Source of the DNA: Canna indica
Lineage: Eukaryota > Streptophyta > Magnoliopsida > Zingiberales > Cannaceae
DNA length: 64,000 nt
NCBI GenBank assembly: GCA_034359265.1
Contig: CP136896.1
Coordinates: 4,371,501 to 4,435,500 of the forward strand
Direction of reading: 5' to 3'
A program made the translations under genes and the position numbers. Of this stretch, positions 1-10,593 are shown one piece after another. The notes under the pieces were generated by a model that saw nothing but the letters and a program-made list of their open reading frames with translations, ran no database searches and had not been told where the DNA came from. How positions within the stretch are numbered: the stretch's first letter is position 1; each line of letters starts with the position of its first letter.

Positions 1-857
1 ATTGTACGCGAGGCGAGGCTACTTTTATTAACTGGTGGATTAAAAGAGATGGTGGCGTTAATGCGTTATGACTTCGACTCTGGTCGGTGCCATTCAATTA
101 GAAAACCATGCACCATGCAATAGAATAATGATTATAGCTAACAAAGTAATTCTACGCTACCGACCAAAGGCAAAAGGCAGTAAGAATGAAATCAAGTAAT
201 CAACCAAATTAATGTGCACTCAATTCAACCCATTTATTATCCAGTTCCTAGCAATTATTATATTTATAGTATAATGATTAATTAAGAACAACAAGCTGTA
301 CTTGTGTTAATTAATGGGAAGAGTACAACAAAAATGGATTGCTGCCTGCCGCTATATTTAATGAGCAAACCAAATGAGAGAAATAAATAAATGATATTTC
401 CATATCCGAATTGACACTAATGGTAAAATATATTTATATATTTGCAATCGGTGGCATTAAAGGTCGACTACAAAAGAGAGGATATGCAACGCAAGCAGAC
501 CCCGGTCAGAACAGCAAAACCAAAAATTAGCTACAATTTTCTTCTGCACACAGAAGCCACACGTGATACTGTCTCTCTCTCTCTCTAACTCTATCTCCTG
601 CACACCTTCTCATTAACTACAGTTTACTAAACGCATCCAGTCTCTCTCTCTCTCTCTCCTCTCTCCCCTTCCTCTCTGTCAAGTCCATAGCAAAAGGCCC
701 AAACTGAGCAGAGACGATAGAGTTGCAGAATTAATGTAGAGGTTGGTCAGCATCAAGCAGCAGCAGCTAAAAACGTTAGAGGGGGAGAGCAATAGCAACT
801 AAAAGGGAAGGAACACAAAAAAAGAGACGTTTTCTTTAAGTTGTTGGTAGCTAGCGA
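1..857. other. 3' flank of the TPD1-like gene
   Basis: AT-rich flank with no credible coding region. The part nearest the gene (about 560-857) is likely the 3' untranslated region and terminator area of the minus-strand TPD1-like gene. It contains two CT dinucleotide runs, near 571-588 and 639-662. I see nothing else to annotate. Confidence 0.5.
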
Positions 858-2536
858 CTAGCGGCTGCAGGAGGCGCTGGAGATGGCGAGAGGGTAGGAG
901 AAGGAGTTAGCGTACTGGAAGGACATCGAGGAGCCGGGAGGGAGGGGGCGGCCGTCGTTGAGGAGGCAGTCGTTGATGCGGAGGCGGCGGAAGACGCGGG
1001 GATTGATGAGGCGGGCGGAGCTGAAGGCGCCGCAGCTGAGGTGGATGTTGCCCATGGCGCATCCGCCGCTGCTGGACGAGCAAAGGTTCAGCACCACCAC
1101 CGTGTACGTCGGGATGCCGTTCGGCTGCGGCGTCGTCGCCCCCTGGTGCACCACAATGTCGTCCATGCTGCACCCATCCCCCACGCGGTCCGTAGACGTC
1201 GGCGTCGAGGGCGACGATAACGCAGTACCTGCTACATTCATGTGCAAAGAAATAATGGTTCAAATCTCATTAAAAATTAACCAAAGATAAATTATTACAC
1301 AAAAAGGCACGAGACAAAGAAATATTTTTTTTTGTCACCATCATGAAGGATCAGGTATCTTTAAACTATATAAAAAAAAGGAGAGCATTCAGCTTCCGAA
1401 ATGATCGTATTCTGTACAAGAGTGCGGCTGACTTACGATGTGGAGTGGGACATGTACGAAATCAACAAACGAATTGTTTTCTTAAAGTTGATTCCTTTTG
1501 CATATACTAAAGGTTTCGAGATATAAAGCTGGATCCACAGTAGAAACTTATGATTAAGAAATGCATATACAATTCAAAACGTGAAACAAAAAAGCATTGC
1601 ATGATCTCTGCAAGCTACAAAAAGGCCCATCATGTAATATGTAGGTGGATGTTTCCATAACCCAGAGGATGCTGCGCAGAAGCTGCTGCTGCTGCTGCTT
1701 TACTAACCTAACCAGAGCATGCATTGCGGAGTCCATACCATAACAAACCAATTCCTCCACCAGTTGGAAAACGATGTGAAGGTGGAAAAGGAAACATAGA
1801 CCAGCAGAGACGTCAGAACAAGAGGAAGAATAAGGGGAATCGGAGAGAGAGAGAGAGAGACCCTACGACACCTCGTTTCTATTTCTATCATCGACAACAT
1901 GTCATGGAAACGCACGGAATTAATTCTCTCAGGGGCAGGAGTTGTCGTGGGGGTGGTTGGTTTTGTTGGGGCTCTCCGTGCGTATGGCAGTCGTACAACA
2001 TCAATCAGTGGGCCCCTCCAGGAACCAAGACCCCACCCACGTAGATGATCCGACGGTCTAGGATCGCTCTCGCCGTGGAGCCGTTCGAATCCGACGGTCT
2101 TAATTAATAACAGATCACAAGCTTTGCTTTGAGCTTATATATGGCTGATTGTGTGATTAATTAATTACAAATGAATTAAGAAAACTACTAATGAATTATA
2201 TACCATTATCGAGTTGGAGAAGCTTGCGGTGGTGTTGGGAAACCAGTCCGATCTCGGCTTGATTCACTCGCCGTGGCGGGTAAAAGCCTGGGAAGGGAGG
2301 GAAAGAAAACTTCATTCAATCAATCAATAGGAATAAGAGAAAATGAAGGGGGAAAACCCGACTATATTAGAAGAACATTCGAAAACTAATCACAAAAAAA
2401 AATTGTTTTCATTCTAAGTTAAAAATTGGAAAATAGAGAGGTTGGTATTAGACCGACCGAAGGTGAGCAGAAGCAGGGGTGCCACCACCGTAATCGATAT
2501 CGCCGCTGCGAAACGCCGCCTCGAGATACCTCTCAT
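858..2536 (-). CDS. TPD1: TPD1-like secreted cysteine-rich protein (three exons)
   Basis: Spliced coding sequence 2536-2458, 2287-2204, 1228-858 gives 177 aa, close to TPD1 of other plants (about 176 aa). All borders are GT/AG and the phases agree. Exon 1 starts MRGISRRRF and continues into a hydrophobic stretch (about residues 10-26) that reads as a signal peptide. Exon 2 carries a basic HHRKLL segment. Exon 3 holds the conserved domain with six cysteines (74, 104, 111, 120, 142, 175) and the family motifs NPRVFRRL and FQYANSFSYPL. In Arabidopsis and rice the family supplies small apoplastic ligands of the EMS1/EXS leucine-rich receptor kinase, which specify tapetum and limit germ-cell number in anthers. 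Exon 3 is certain. Exons 1 and 2 are inferred from splice signals and phase; exon 2 has no strong homology. The exon 1 donor (TTCG then GTCGG) was chosen because it alone keeps the frame. A broader role outside anthers is possible for TDL1-type paralogues. Confidence 0.88.
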
Positions 2537-3290
2537 TCTCTTCCTGAATATACCACGACCCGGCTTCTTACTTCGCACAAGAGAAAGATCAATAGCGGCC
2601 GAGCTACCAGATCACTTGATGCCCCAGCGACCTATCTTTTTCGCTATAGAAACCCTTTCCGGAGCCTTCCACTAGAAAACTGAGTCAATGTAAGAAAGCT
2701 ATATCAGAAGAAGACGAAGAAGAAGATGAAGGGATTTGACTTGGAGATGCCTTGAATGGCGGGCCAAATAACACTAAACTACAAGAAGGAGTGGAGATCG
2801 ATCAATCAGTCCCATCGCTTCTTTAAATATCCGAAACGGCAAAAAGGAGGTCCGCTTCGGTGCAAGGGAACCCATGGAGCCCCCAAGCCTTCCTGTTTCT
2901 GGAATGCGACCTCGGGACTCGAGGGTTCACGAGTACAACCCCTCCGCGCCGAGGGATTGTCCCTTGGACCGGCAATAGCCTCGGGAGCCGGGTGGGAGCT
3001 CCGGAGCCGGAAAAGATCACGGCAGAAGGGAAGATGAGTGTTCCGCAGATCGACGGAAGTAGCACAAGAATGGAAAACAAAGGGTGCAAACAACCGACTC
3101 CGCGATCTCCACCGCTCCGATCCGAGCTCGACGAGGCCGAGAAATAGAAATAGCAGCAAGAAAGGTGGAAAAGAAAGGAGAGTTTCGGCGAAGGATTGAA
3201 CCTTTGGGGCGCACGGGGAAGGAACAATCGCCGTCGGGAAGCGTGCCCGCGATCCAAAAGGAGTTCTCTTGCTCCCCTCTCTCTCCTGTT
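2537..3290 (-). other. Probable long 5' leader of the TPD1-like gene
   Basis: Between the inferred start codon at 2536 and a minus-strand TATA box near 3319 lie about 750 bases of GC-richer DNA with CT-rich stretches, typical of a plant leader. It contains upstream ATGs and several open frames, for example a frame open over 2806-3342 and another over 3017-3214. None resembles a known protein, and the longest runs through the TATA box, so I read them as chance or as upstream ORFs. A leader intron is possible but was not identified. Confidence 0.4.
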
Positions 3291-3313
3291 TTGGAACGAG
3301 AATGCCATCTGAA

Positions 3314-3324
3314 GTATTTATAGG
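3314..3324 (-). promoter_or_regulatory. TATA box for the TPD1-like gene
   Basis: On the minus strand this reads CCCTATAAATA, a good plant TATA box. It lies at the upstream edge of the GC-rich leader, where composition turns AT-rich. Expected transcription start is near 3290. Confidence 0.45.
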
Positions 3325-3690
3325 GGCGTTAAACCGGTTCACTCGATTATGTCAGGGTTAAGAGCGTAAGACTTGAGAAATAAATATATCGTGGGAAACC
3401 AAAACCATGTCGGATTTATTGTGCCGGTTTGATTTGAAAACGGATTGCATAGGTGTCGCTTGGAGTGAATTTTTTTTTTTGATTTAGTTTAAGTAAAAAA
3501 ATTAATGAGAATTTAGCTTTGAAAATTAATTAATTAATTTTAATTTTTTAAAAACGAGTTTAGTTTATAAAAAAGAATATTAGTTTTAATTTGATTAAAA
3601 TTAGTGAAATTTTATTTGATTATAAAAATGGTATTAATTTTTGATCACGTAGTAAAAATGTATTTAATTAAAAAAATGGATAATTTTTAT
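3325..3690. other. AT-rich spacer
   Basis: AT-rich sequence with T and A runs between the TPD1-like promoter and the retrotransposon block. No coding or repeat structure recognised. Confidence 0.5.
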
Positions 3691-4008
3691 TATCAGAATA
3701 TCAGATATTCTACTTTCATATCAGAATATTACGTAATTAACAAAATATTAAAATATTTGCATTCATATCAAAATATTATATAATCAACATAATATCTTCG
3801 TTATTATATTGTATATTCTCTATAGGTTATTTTCTGATGTACTATTCTTATAACGTCTATATAAAGATCTTATTTTATACAACAAAAATAACACAAATAA
3901 TATAATTCTCATTCCATTCAATTTTTATAAAATTATAATAAATAAAATTACTAAAATAATCAATATGCATAAATGATTAAAGTTGTCAAATTATAATTCA
4001 TACATACC
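3691..4008 (+). repeat. Left LTR of the outer copia element
   Basis: The sequence from ATCTTCGTTATTATATTG to the end TTCATACATAC matches 16495-16722 almost base for base, including TATATAAAGATCTTATTTT as a likely TATA region. The left third is rearranged relative to the right copy. The start TATCAGAATAT corresponds to TATTAGAATAT in the right copy; both would derive from the usual TGTTAG start. No primer-binding site follows: Ty3 integrase sequence begins immediately. Confidence 0.75.
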
Positions 4009-5252
4009 TTTAGGCATCACCACTGGTGGAAAGGAATAAAGCGAGAGATGACTCAGTATGTGTTTAGGTGCTTGACATGTCAACAAATTTTGGAAGAGCA
4101 TTTGAGGCCCGTGGACTTGTTACAAAACCTTGAGATATTTGAGTGGAAGTGGAAGAAGATTACTATGAACTTTGTGATCAGATTGCCGAGGTCGAGAGGA
4201 GGTCATGACTCCATTTGGATTATTGTGGATCGATTGACCAAGTTGGCACATTTTATTTCGGTCAAGACGATCTTTTCGATCGAGCAGTATGCTAGGCTTT
4301 TTTTGGATTAGATAGTGGCCTACAACGGGATCCCGATGATGATCATATCAGACATGGGTCTTAGTTCACTGCTAGATTTTGACAGTCCTTTCAGGAGACA
4401 ATGAGTACCCAGGTCCAGTTCAGCACAGCCTTTAACCCGCAGACTAATGGGCAGTTAGAGAGGACTATCCAGACGCTGGATGATATGTTACAGACATGCG
4501 CATTAGATTTTGAGGATGGTTGGGATAGGCACTTACCGTTGGTAGAGTTTGTCTATAACAACAACTCAAAGTAGCATTAGCATGGCCTCGTTTAAGGCCC
4601 TTTATGGGCGGAGGTGTCGATCTCCTGTGGGATGATTTGAGGTGGGTGAGACTCTGATGCTGGGGTCGGACTTGGTGCAGGATGCCGTGAAAAATGTGAA
4701 AATAATCAAGGATCGTCTGTTGGCAGTCCAGAGTCGGCAGAAGATATATGTATGTTGATGGCAGAGCAAGGGATATGGAGTTTATGGTTAGGGACTTGGT
4801 ATTCCTCAAGGTATCCCTGATGAAGGGGGTAGTGAGATTTGGCAAGCGGAGGAAATTGAGCCCCAGATTCATTAGACTGTTTCCCATTCTTAAACAAAAG
4901 GGGGCAGTGGCATATGAGCTAGCTTTGCCTCCTAGCATGGACATGGTTCACCTCATGTTTCGCGTATCCATGTTGAAGTGGTATATCAGAGATGACTCAT
5001 GTGCTGGAGTCTACCGCGGTAGAGGTGGACGCGATGGTCTCTTATGATGAGAGGCTCGTGGAGATTCTAGATCGACAAATCAGAAAGCTGAGGTCCAAAG
5101 AGATACCCTTGGTGAAGGTTCGATGGGAGCACCATTCGAGTCAAGAGGCGACGTAGGAGTTGGAGCAGGATATGATGGAGAAATATCCTCATTTATTCAG
5201 TTGAGATGGTAAGTTCCTTTCCTACCCCTAAATTCGAGAACGAATTTTTCTT
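4009..5252 (+). pseudogene. Ty3 (Tekay/Del-like chromovirus) integrase and chromodomain remnant
   Basis: Decayed 3' end of a Ty3-type polyprotein. The zinc-binding part of integrase (HHWWKG.KRE...C..CQ) opens near 4015. The integrase core follows (VDRLTKLAHFI, then frames broken by stops and shifts), with recognisable pieces such as FKALYGRRCRSPV near 4590. A chromodomain-like end (EILDRQIRKLRSKEIP, then KYPHLF) occupies about 5055-5205. Internal stops include TAG near 4309, 4572 and 5157. No gag, protease or reverse transcriptase is present, so only the 3' end of the element remains. The chromodomain and the following LTR place it with Tekay/Del-type chromoviruses. Confidence 0.85.
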
Positions 5253-5264
5253 AAGGGGGAAGAT
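5253..5264 (+). other. Polypurine tract of the Ty3 element
   Basis: The purine run AAGGGGGAAGAT lies directly before the LTR start TGTAATACCCGC at 5265, the usual plus-strand priming arrangement of LTR retrotransposons. Confidence 0.75.
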
Positions 5265-6840
5265 TGTAATACCCGCTAAATTTAATAAATATTTTTGTGT
5301 GTATTGATTTTAGCGGGATGATCATGGTGCGCAACAACGCGTGCAGAGTTGATCACGGTAGGGCATGACTTAAGGTCGGTGAGACCCTTTCACTTTAAAA
5401 ATCTTTTTATTTGTGAGTTAAATTATGTGTTAAGTACAAGTTGGGTTCAAGCCGAGTTCGAGGTCGCGATCGGAGCCCGAATCAAACTTGTATTGATCAA
5501 ATTGGATCAACTTAAGTGCATGAGGGTATAATGGTAATTTGACATTAAAAATTTAAAAATATATAATAAGCCACCTGTGACCGTATGGCTCCAAGGAGGA
5601 GCTACACACGGCCCAAGGAGGCGAGTGGAGAGGTAGGAGTCGGAGAAGAAATTGGCCGGGTATCGGAGGCTTCGTCGGATCGAATTTGACGCGAGGCTTC
5701 AACGTCGTCTTCTCTTCCCTTGAATCCGATTTTAAGTGAGTGGTTCTTCCCCAAAAAAATCCCTAGATTTACTTTTTGGGGCTGCCGAACTATGTTGAGA
5801 GATTTGGATGCGATTTCGAGTTATTTTCTTGCTAGTAGATTAACTTTCATGCTTGTATGTTGCTTCAAATCGTTTGTAGGGCGCTTCCTTGAGGTTGGGA
5901 GGGGGGGGCCTAGGGCATGCCCCCAAACCTTAGGGAGGGCCGGCCCTAGTGTAGGAAAGTTGGTATTGATGTTTAGTATTTAGTTCATAATTATTTACTG
6001 CTTAATTTCGAAATTTCATGAATTATAGCATGCTAGAATTTCAAATTTCATTGTGACCTAGAATGGCCGAGCAACCCTAAGAGTGTAGGGTGGCATTAAA
6101 GGTAATTAGATGAGTTTTCTATTGATTAAATATTGCAATTATGTTATGCTCAAATTATTAGAGTGAATATTTTATTTATGCTGAAATTGTTTCATGTATG
6201 CTGGAAATTTATAGAGTATGTTGAAACTATAATTTGTTCTTGTTGGAAATAGTATTACATGTTGTGATATGCTGGTATAATATGTCGATCTTTAAGTAAG
6301 CTACATTATGTGAATATTGAGCACAATATTATGATTTGATCGATTGTGTTCGAAGAGTAATCGGGTTGTTCAAGTAGGCTGAAAATTTTGTATCGTTTAT
6401 TAAAAGAGTCGAGTCACGAGCCGAGACGACACTCCTTGGCTTGCGGTAATTGTAGTGATTTAACCTTATGAACAACAGGTTATTTAGACACTTATATGCT
6501 CGGGATAGGGTATAAGCCCTCGAGTGGAAATTAAGGAAAGTGATCCAAAGAAGGCTGAAATTTCGGCTACGGATCGAATTTCTACGAGACTTGAGAAAGT
6601 AAGAAAATTGAGGACTTTAGAGTTTCACTAAATCTGAAAACCCTTGGACAAATGTGGTGTTCTTTTATTTCATTGTCCGAGAATTTTCGTAAGTTCGAAA
6701 GAGACTTTGAACGATGTGTTTTGTGGCGGGAAGGTACGTCATGCAAAAATTGCTCGAAAAGACATAGTGTTTCGCTACGCGACGACCGCCACAATTATTA
6801 GGTTCTTTAATAGAAAATTTTAAGGCAACTTATTGAGGGG
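5265..6840 (+). repeat. 3' LTR of the Tekay-like element, right end uncertain
   Basis: Begins TGTAATACCC after the polypurine tract, a typical chromovirus LTR start. A possible TATA motif lies near 5559-5567. The right boundary is unclear: no CA end with target duplication was found, and a second LTR-like start (TGTAATATC) appears at 6841. The 6400-6840 part has no recognisable content beyond low similarity to LTR spacer. Confidence 0.5.
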
Positions 6841-7193
6841 TGTAATATCATAGATATTTAAAATTATTATTTTTCATCTTATGTGTGTTTGTCAGCCTAG
6901 CGGACTAGTTCATGGTCGAGCCGAGTCGACTCATGGTCCGGAGCAAGCTTGTGAGCTCGGGTAAGTAGGATATGAATTTATGGATTTTTAGACTTGGGTA
7001 GTTGAGATTATTTAATTTGATATTGTGTGTGCACAATTGCTAATTATGCTTATATGAGTATCTAATTAATTACTTGTGATTTATTAGAATGTGATTAATT
7101 AAAATTATTTAAGTCTATCAGGTTAGCGGATTTTGATTTTGACTTAAGGTGGATGCGAGTTGTGGATTAAGGATTTAAGGGGTTAGGGTTGAG

Positions 7194-7216
7194 GAGGGAG
7201 TATAAAACCCTCCCTC
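7194..7216 (+). promoter_or_regulatory. LTR TATA box inside an inverted repeat
   Basis: TATAAAA at 7201-7207 is flanked by perfect 7-base arms, GAGGGAG (7194-7200) and CTCCCTC (7210-7216). The element sits just before the repeated leader of the LTR, as expected for the LTR promoter. Confidence 0.6.
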
Positions 7217-7279
7217 ATGGCTTGTGGCTCCTATTTTTTGAGCCATCTAAAGAGTTGAGAAAGGGAGCCAACCGCCAAG

Positions 7280-7400
7280 CCAAGCCAAGCCAAGCCGTCA
7301 GCCCCTTTCCATTTTCTCCTTAGAGCCGCCACCACCCAGAGCCAAGCCAAGCCGTCAACCCCTTTTCATTTTCTCCTTGAGCCGCCACCACCCAGAGCCA
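7280..7400 (+). repeat. Tandem duplication in the LTR leader
   Basis: Two copies of a unit of about 57 bases, each made of AGCCA repeats, a CCCCTTT..CATTTTCTCCTT segment and GCCGCCACCACCCAG. A partial third copy rich in AGCCGAGCC follows up to about 7480. Open frames here on either strand are explained by the repeat. Confidence 0.7.
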
Positions 7401-9012
7401 AGCCGAGCCGCATGCTTCTTCCTCCCCTCCTCTCCTCTCTTCCTTGCCTTTGGAGCCGAGCCGAGAGAAGCCAAGCCGAGCCGCCTGCTTTTTCTTCTTG
7501 GGTTGAGCCGTCGGCCTTTTGAAGCCAGATTTGAGGACCGTCATTCGGGATTTTTCCTTAGTTCTTCTTCCAATTAGGGTCAGTGGTTTACCCTCTCTCT
7601 CTCCGGGATTTTAATCGGATTTTTGAAGCCGTTCTTGACACTCAGTGTTTATGCATTGTTCTTGGATTTTCTTCGAGTTCTTGCCATGTTTTCTTGATGT
7701 GCAAATCATGATTTATTCTCCCAATTTGGTTTCTTGATTTGTGGATTTCATACTTTGGATTAAATCTGTGATTTTGGGTAAAAATCATGTGGTAGGATTA
7801 AGATCTTGATAATGACTAATTAATGGTTCTTGAGAAGGGGGTTCTTGATCTTAATATTTGATTTTTTGTTTAAGTGTGTGGTTCCTTGATGAAAAATATG
7901 ATTTTTGTGAATTAATTCCTGAGATTAGTATTCTGTCCTAATGGTAATTTAGTGATTAATTTCTGTTAATTTTCGGATTTAATTTTATAAGTATGCTGAA
8001 ATTGCATGATTGCTGGAATTATATGCTGAGATAATGAATCTGTGTTGATTTTAATTTATTTGTTGTGATGTGTGTATATGTGTCAACATAGTCGTGTAAC
8101 CTGTCGTTTCGACCAGAAAATATAATTTGGAAATATAGGATACACTTTGGAGACTAGATTCGGGTTAGACACAACAGTTCTGAATAGAACAGTAACCTAA
8201 AATAAAACCCTAATTGAGATGATCTAAAATTTAATTATATAATTAAAATTTGGTTGAGGGTGAGCATAATCTGTTATGAACCAATTGATAAATTATGCAT
8301 GAAATAAAATCACACGGGTTCATGACAATACGAGTCTAAGGGATAGAGGTCGGGTTTGGAGTGTTGAGACGCTTCATGATGAGAACACCTCTAGGACACC
8401 GTGGGAGAATCTTGACTTAGATCTTGATGATCCAAATCCTTGAGTATGACAGAGCGGCTCAATTAGAAGCCGGATTACGGGCTACGCCCGGGTGGTTGGA
8501 CGTCAAATTCCCAACCTACAGAATAAGTTCGGAGGGCCTTTCCCGATTGTTCTAGTTCAACATCGTGGGATAAGTTCGGATAGCCTTCCCGATATATTCT
8601 AGTATATGCGGTTGCCTTCGAGCATGGTAGGGCTTCGGCCTGATGCACTTCTATAGTATGTGTGGTTGCCTTCGGGCATGGTAGGGCTTCGGCCTGATGC
8701 TTCTTGGAGGGATAGATCCCATGGGCATGTGTGGCATGTTGGCCTGTTAGCTAGTCACACATTCGTGACCTTGCCTGCTGTAGAGATAGATTCTATTATG
8801 TCATCTCTGTGTTTTTATTTATGAGGATTGGTAAAATCGCTCACTGAGTTCTTTGAACTCACCCGTTCTCGTTTGATTTCTGTTTTGCAGAGCCTGACCG
8901 ATGAGGTGGGCCAGAGCACTTGGCGCAACTGGATGGCAGTGGAGCCGCATGATCTCATAGTAGCCCTAATTAGTGTCGTAGTCGAGTCCTTTGGTAGTAG
9001 TCATTCACTTGT

Positions 9013-10525
9013 TGTTGGCTTTAGGTTTTCAACCTTAGCCTTAATCTCGATCTTGATGGTTTTGATGATAACAAACATGGATTAAGAATATCTTTCAAGT
9101 TCCATATCCACTAGCGTTCAATGTCCTCAATTAGATAAATCGAAGAAATCACGAAATCGGAAGGACATTAATTGTCGCGTTCGGGTTCATCGTGGAAGTT
9201 TCTCGAAGATTGACGTGTGCACCAAAGACGTATTGGACGAGCTCAAAGATCACATGAAAGTTCTCTAAGTTGACTGTCATTGAATGCCGGAACCCGGAAT
9301 CGAAGCGCGGAAGAAATAGGCTGAAGAAACAACATTCAGCCTAGGTTCGGTCGACCGATCGATCGACCGATCTAAGGTAAAGAAAGTAGTAGAGCTACTT
9401 CGGTCGACCGAGCGATTGACCGATGGAAGCCCTAAATAGGTAGTAGCTCGCGTCGACCTGCTGATTCCCGCGATGAAAGATCGCGTCGGTCGACCGAATG
9501 GAGAAAGAATCTGGCCAAGGCTAGCGGTCGATCGACCTGCGTATAAGCCGAAGATGCAATCGCGTCGGTCGACCGATGGGTCGACCGAAGATCGTGGATC
9601 ACGCGATCTGCGTCTGTCGGTCGACCGACCACAGGGAAAGCTGTAGCGGTCGAATGATCGATCGACCGATGCTTCGACCGGCGATCTGTAATGAATAATT
9701 TTCTACCCGTTGAACTGCTGTTTCTTCCCGAGGGTATAAATACACCCTCAGATACTTCATTTAATCTTTTTCTCACAATCTTACAGTGATCATTGTGCAT
9801 TCTAAGGGAGATTTAAAGCCTTCCAAGGAATAATCGTGTGCGCTCTGCTTCTATGTCGAGTTCATTCTTCAAGCGCCAACTGCGGGCTCAACTCGAGTTC
9901 TGATCAAGCTCTTCCTTGACGAGTTGAAGGAGCAAAACGCTTGCAAAGGAGCTTTTATTATTGGTTTATCCTTAAGCTCTTTTAATTGTAAATCTTTTTT
10001 GTTATTTAAACTGTTTATCTGTGCGTGTGAAGACCAGGTGTTTGGTCTTGTTTGTGAAGTGGTATCCTTGGTATAGAAGGAGTAAAGCCACTTGTGTAAT
10101 TAAACGTAGTTGTTACTAGGATTAGTTTAGTTGTCCCTTAGGGTTGATGTGGGATAAGTGCTCTCGACAAGGAGACTTCCGAGTGTGGAATTGAAGTACC
10201 TTAGGTCGAGAGTGAGACTTTCCGGTGAAAAGTCCTCGTGTATAAGGGAAACTCAAATTAATCTAATAAAACTAGTTTGAAAATCCTAAGCGGGGTGCTT
10301 AGGTAGTGGAGTATGCATTGGGGTCGAACCACTATAAATTGCGTTTTTGCATTGCCTTATTGTTTTGTGTTAATTGCTTTATCTTTATATCGCTTCTGCA
10401 TTCATTCATCGAATTACAAATCGCCTAAGTTAGTCGAATTAAAGAAATGATTAAAAGTGAAATTAGGCGAATCGTATAGTAAACACACTATTCACCCCCC
10501 CTCTAGTGTGGCCATTTCGCCAACA
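9013..10525 (+). repeat. Left LTR of the gag-only copia element
   Basis: 1513 bases, from TGTTGGCTTTAG to GCCAACA. It has an array of GGTCGACC palindromes at 9350-9680, a TATA box at 9735 inside an inverted repeat (arms GAGGGT and ACCCTC, 9730-9749), and a long transcribed region ending just before the primer-binding site. Confidence 0.85.
9730..9749 (+). promoter_or_regulatory. Copia LTR TATA box inside an inverted repeat
   Basis: TATAAATA flanked by GAGGGT (9730-9735) and ACCCTC (9744-9749), perfect 6-base arms. The same arrangement is conserved in the right LTR at 15770-15789. Confidence 0.65.
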
Positions 10526-10527
10526 AT

Positions 10528-10540
10528 TGGTATCAGAGCG
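10528..10540 (+). other. Primer-binding site (initiator tRNA-Met)
   Basis: TGGTATCAGAGCG starts three bases after the left LTR end CAACA. This is the standard plant copia primer-binding site, complementary to the 3' end of initiator methionine tRNA. Confidence 0.9.
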
Positions 10541-10593
10541 GGTTCGTAGCTTGAGATTTCACCATCTCGTCTACACCTAGTCTCGATCTAGAA

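Larger units (their letters stand above)
6841..9012 (+). repeat. Second Tekay-like LTR, cut on the right by the copia insertion
   Basis: Starts TGTAATATC after a purine-rich run. It contains a TATA box (7201), a leader with tandem AGCCA-rich repeats, a tandem duplication of about 50 bp ('GGTTGCCTTCG..CATGGTAGG') near 8606-8701, and near 8835-8865 a 'TCACTGAGTTCTTTGAACTCACCC'-like segment (positions only) that is characteristic of the 3' part of Tekay LTRs. The TGTTGG start of the gag-only copia at 9013 interrupts it. It could be a separate solo LTR nested in the first, or the continuation of one long LTR. Confidence 0.5.

Noticed and set aside
1703..1915. Minus-strand hydrophobic frame considered as the signal-peptide exon of the TPD1-like gene.
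   Set aside because: Lies in what is now intron 2. Exons at 2458-2536 and 2204-2287 give a better signal peptide, correct phase and the expected total length.
2426..2683. Plus-strand frame suspected to be an organelle-derived fragment.
   Set aside because: The opposite strand holds exon 1 of the TPD1-like gene with a clear signal peptide, and I found no organellar protein match from memory.
2806..3342. 178-codon minus-strand frame and its overlapping 161-codon neighbour.
   Set aside because: The frame crosses the TATA box, has no recognisable domain and lies in a GC-rich leader.
7320..7577. Opposing frames rich in Arg, Ser and Pro at 7320-7577.
   Set aside because: Explained by the AGCCA/AGCCGAGCC tandem repeats of the LTR leader.
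9432..9800. Minus-strand frames in the LTR (also at 15379-15840).
   Set aside because: They are antisense to the LTR palindromes (repeating Asp, Arg and Pro from GGTCGACC) and occur in both LTRs.
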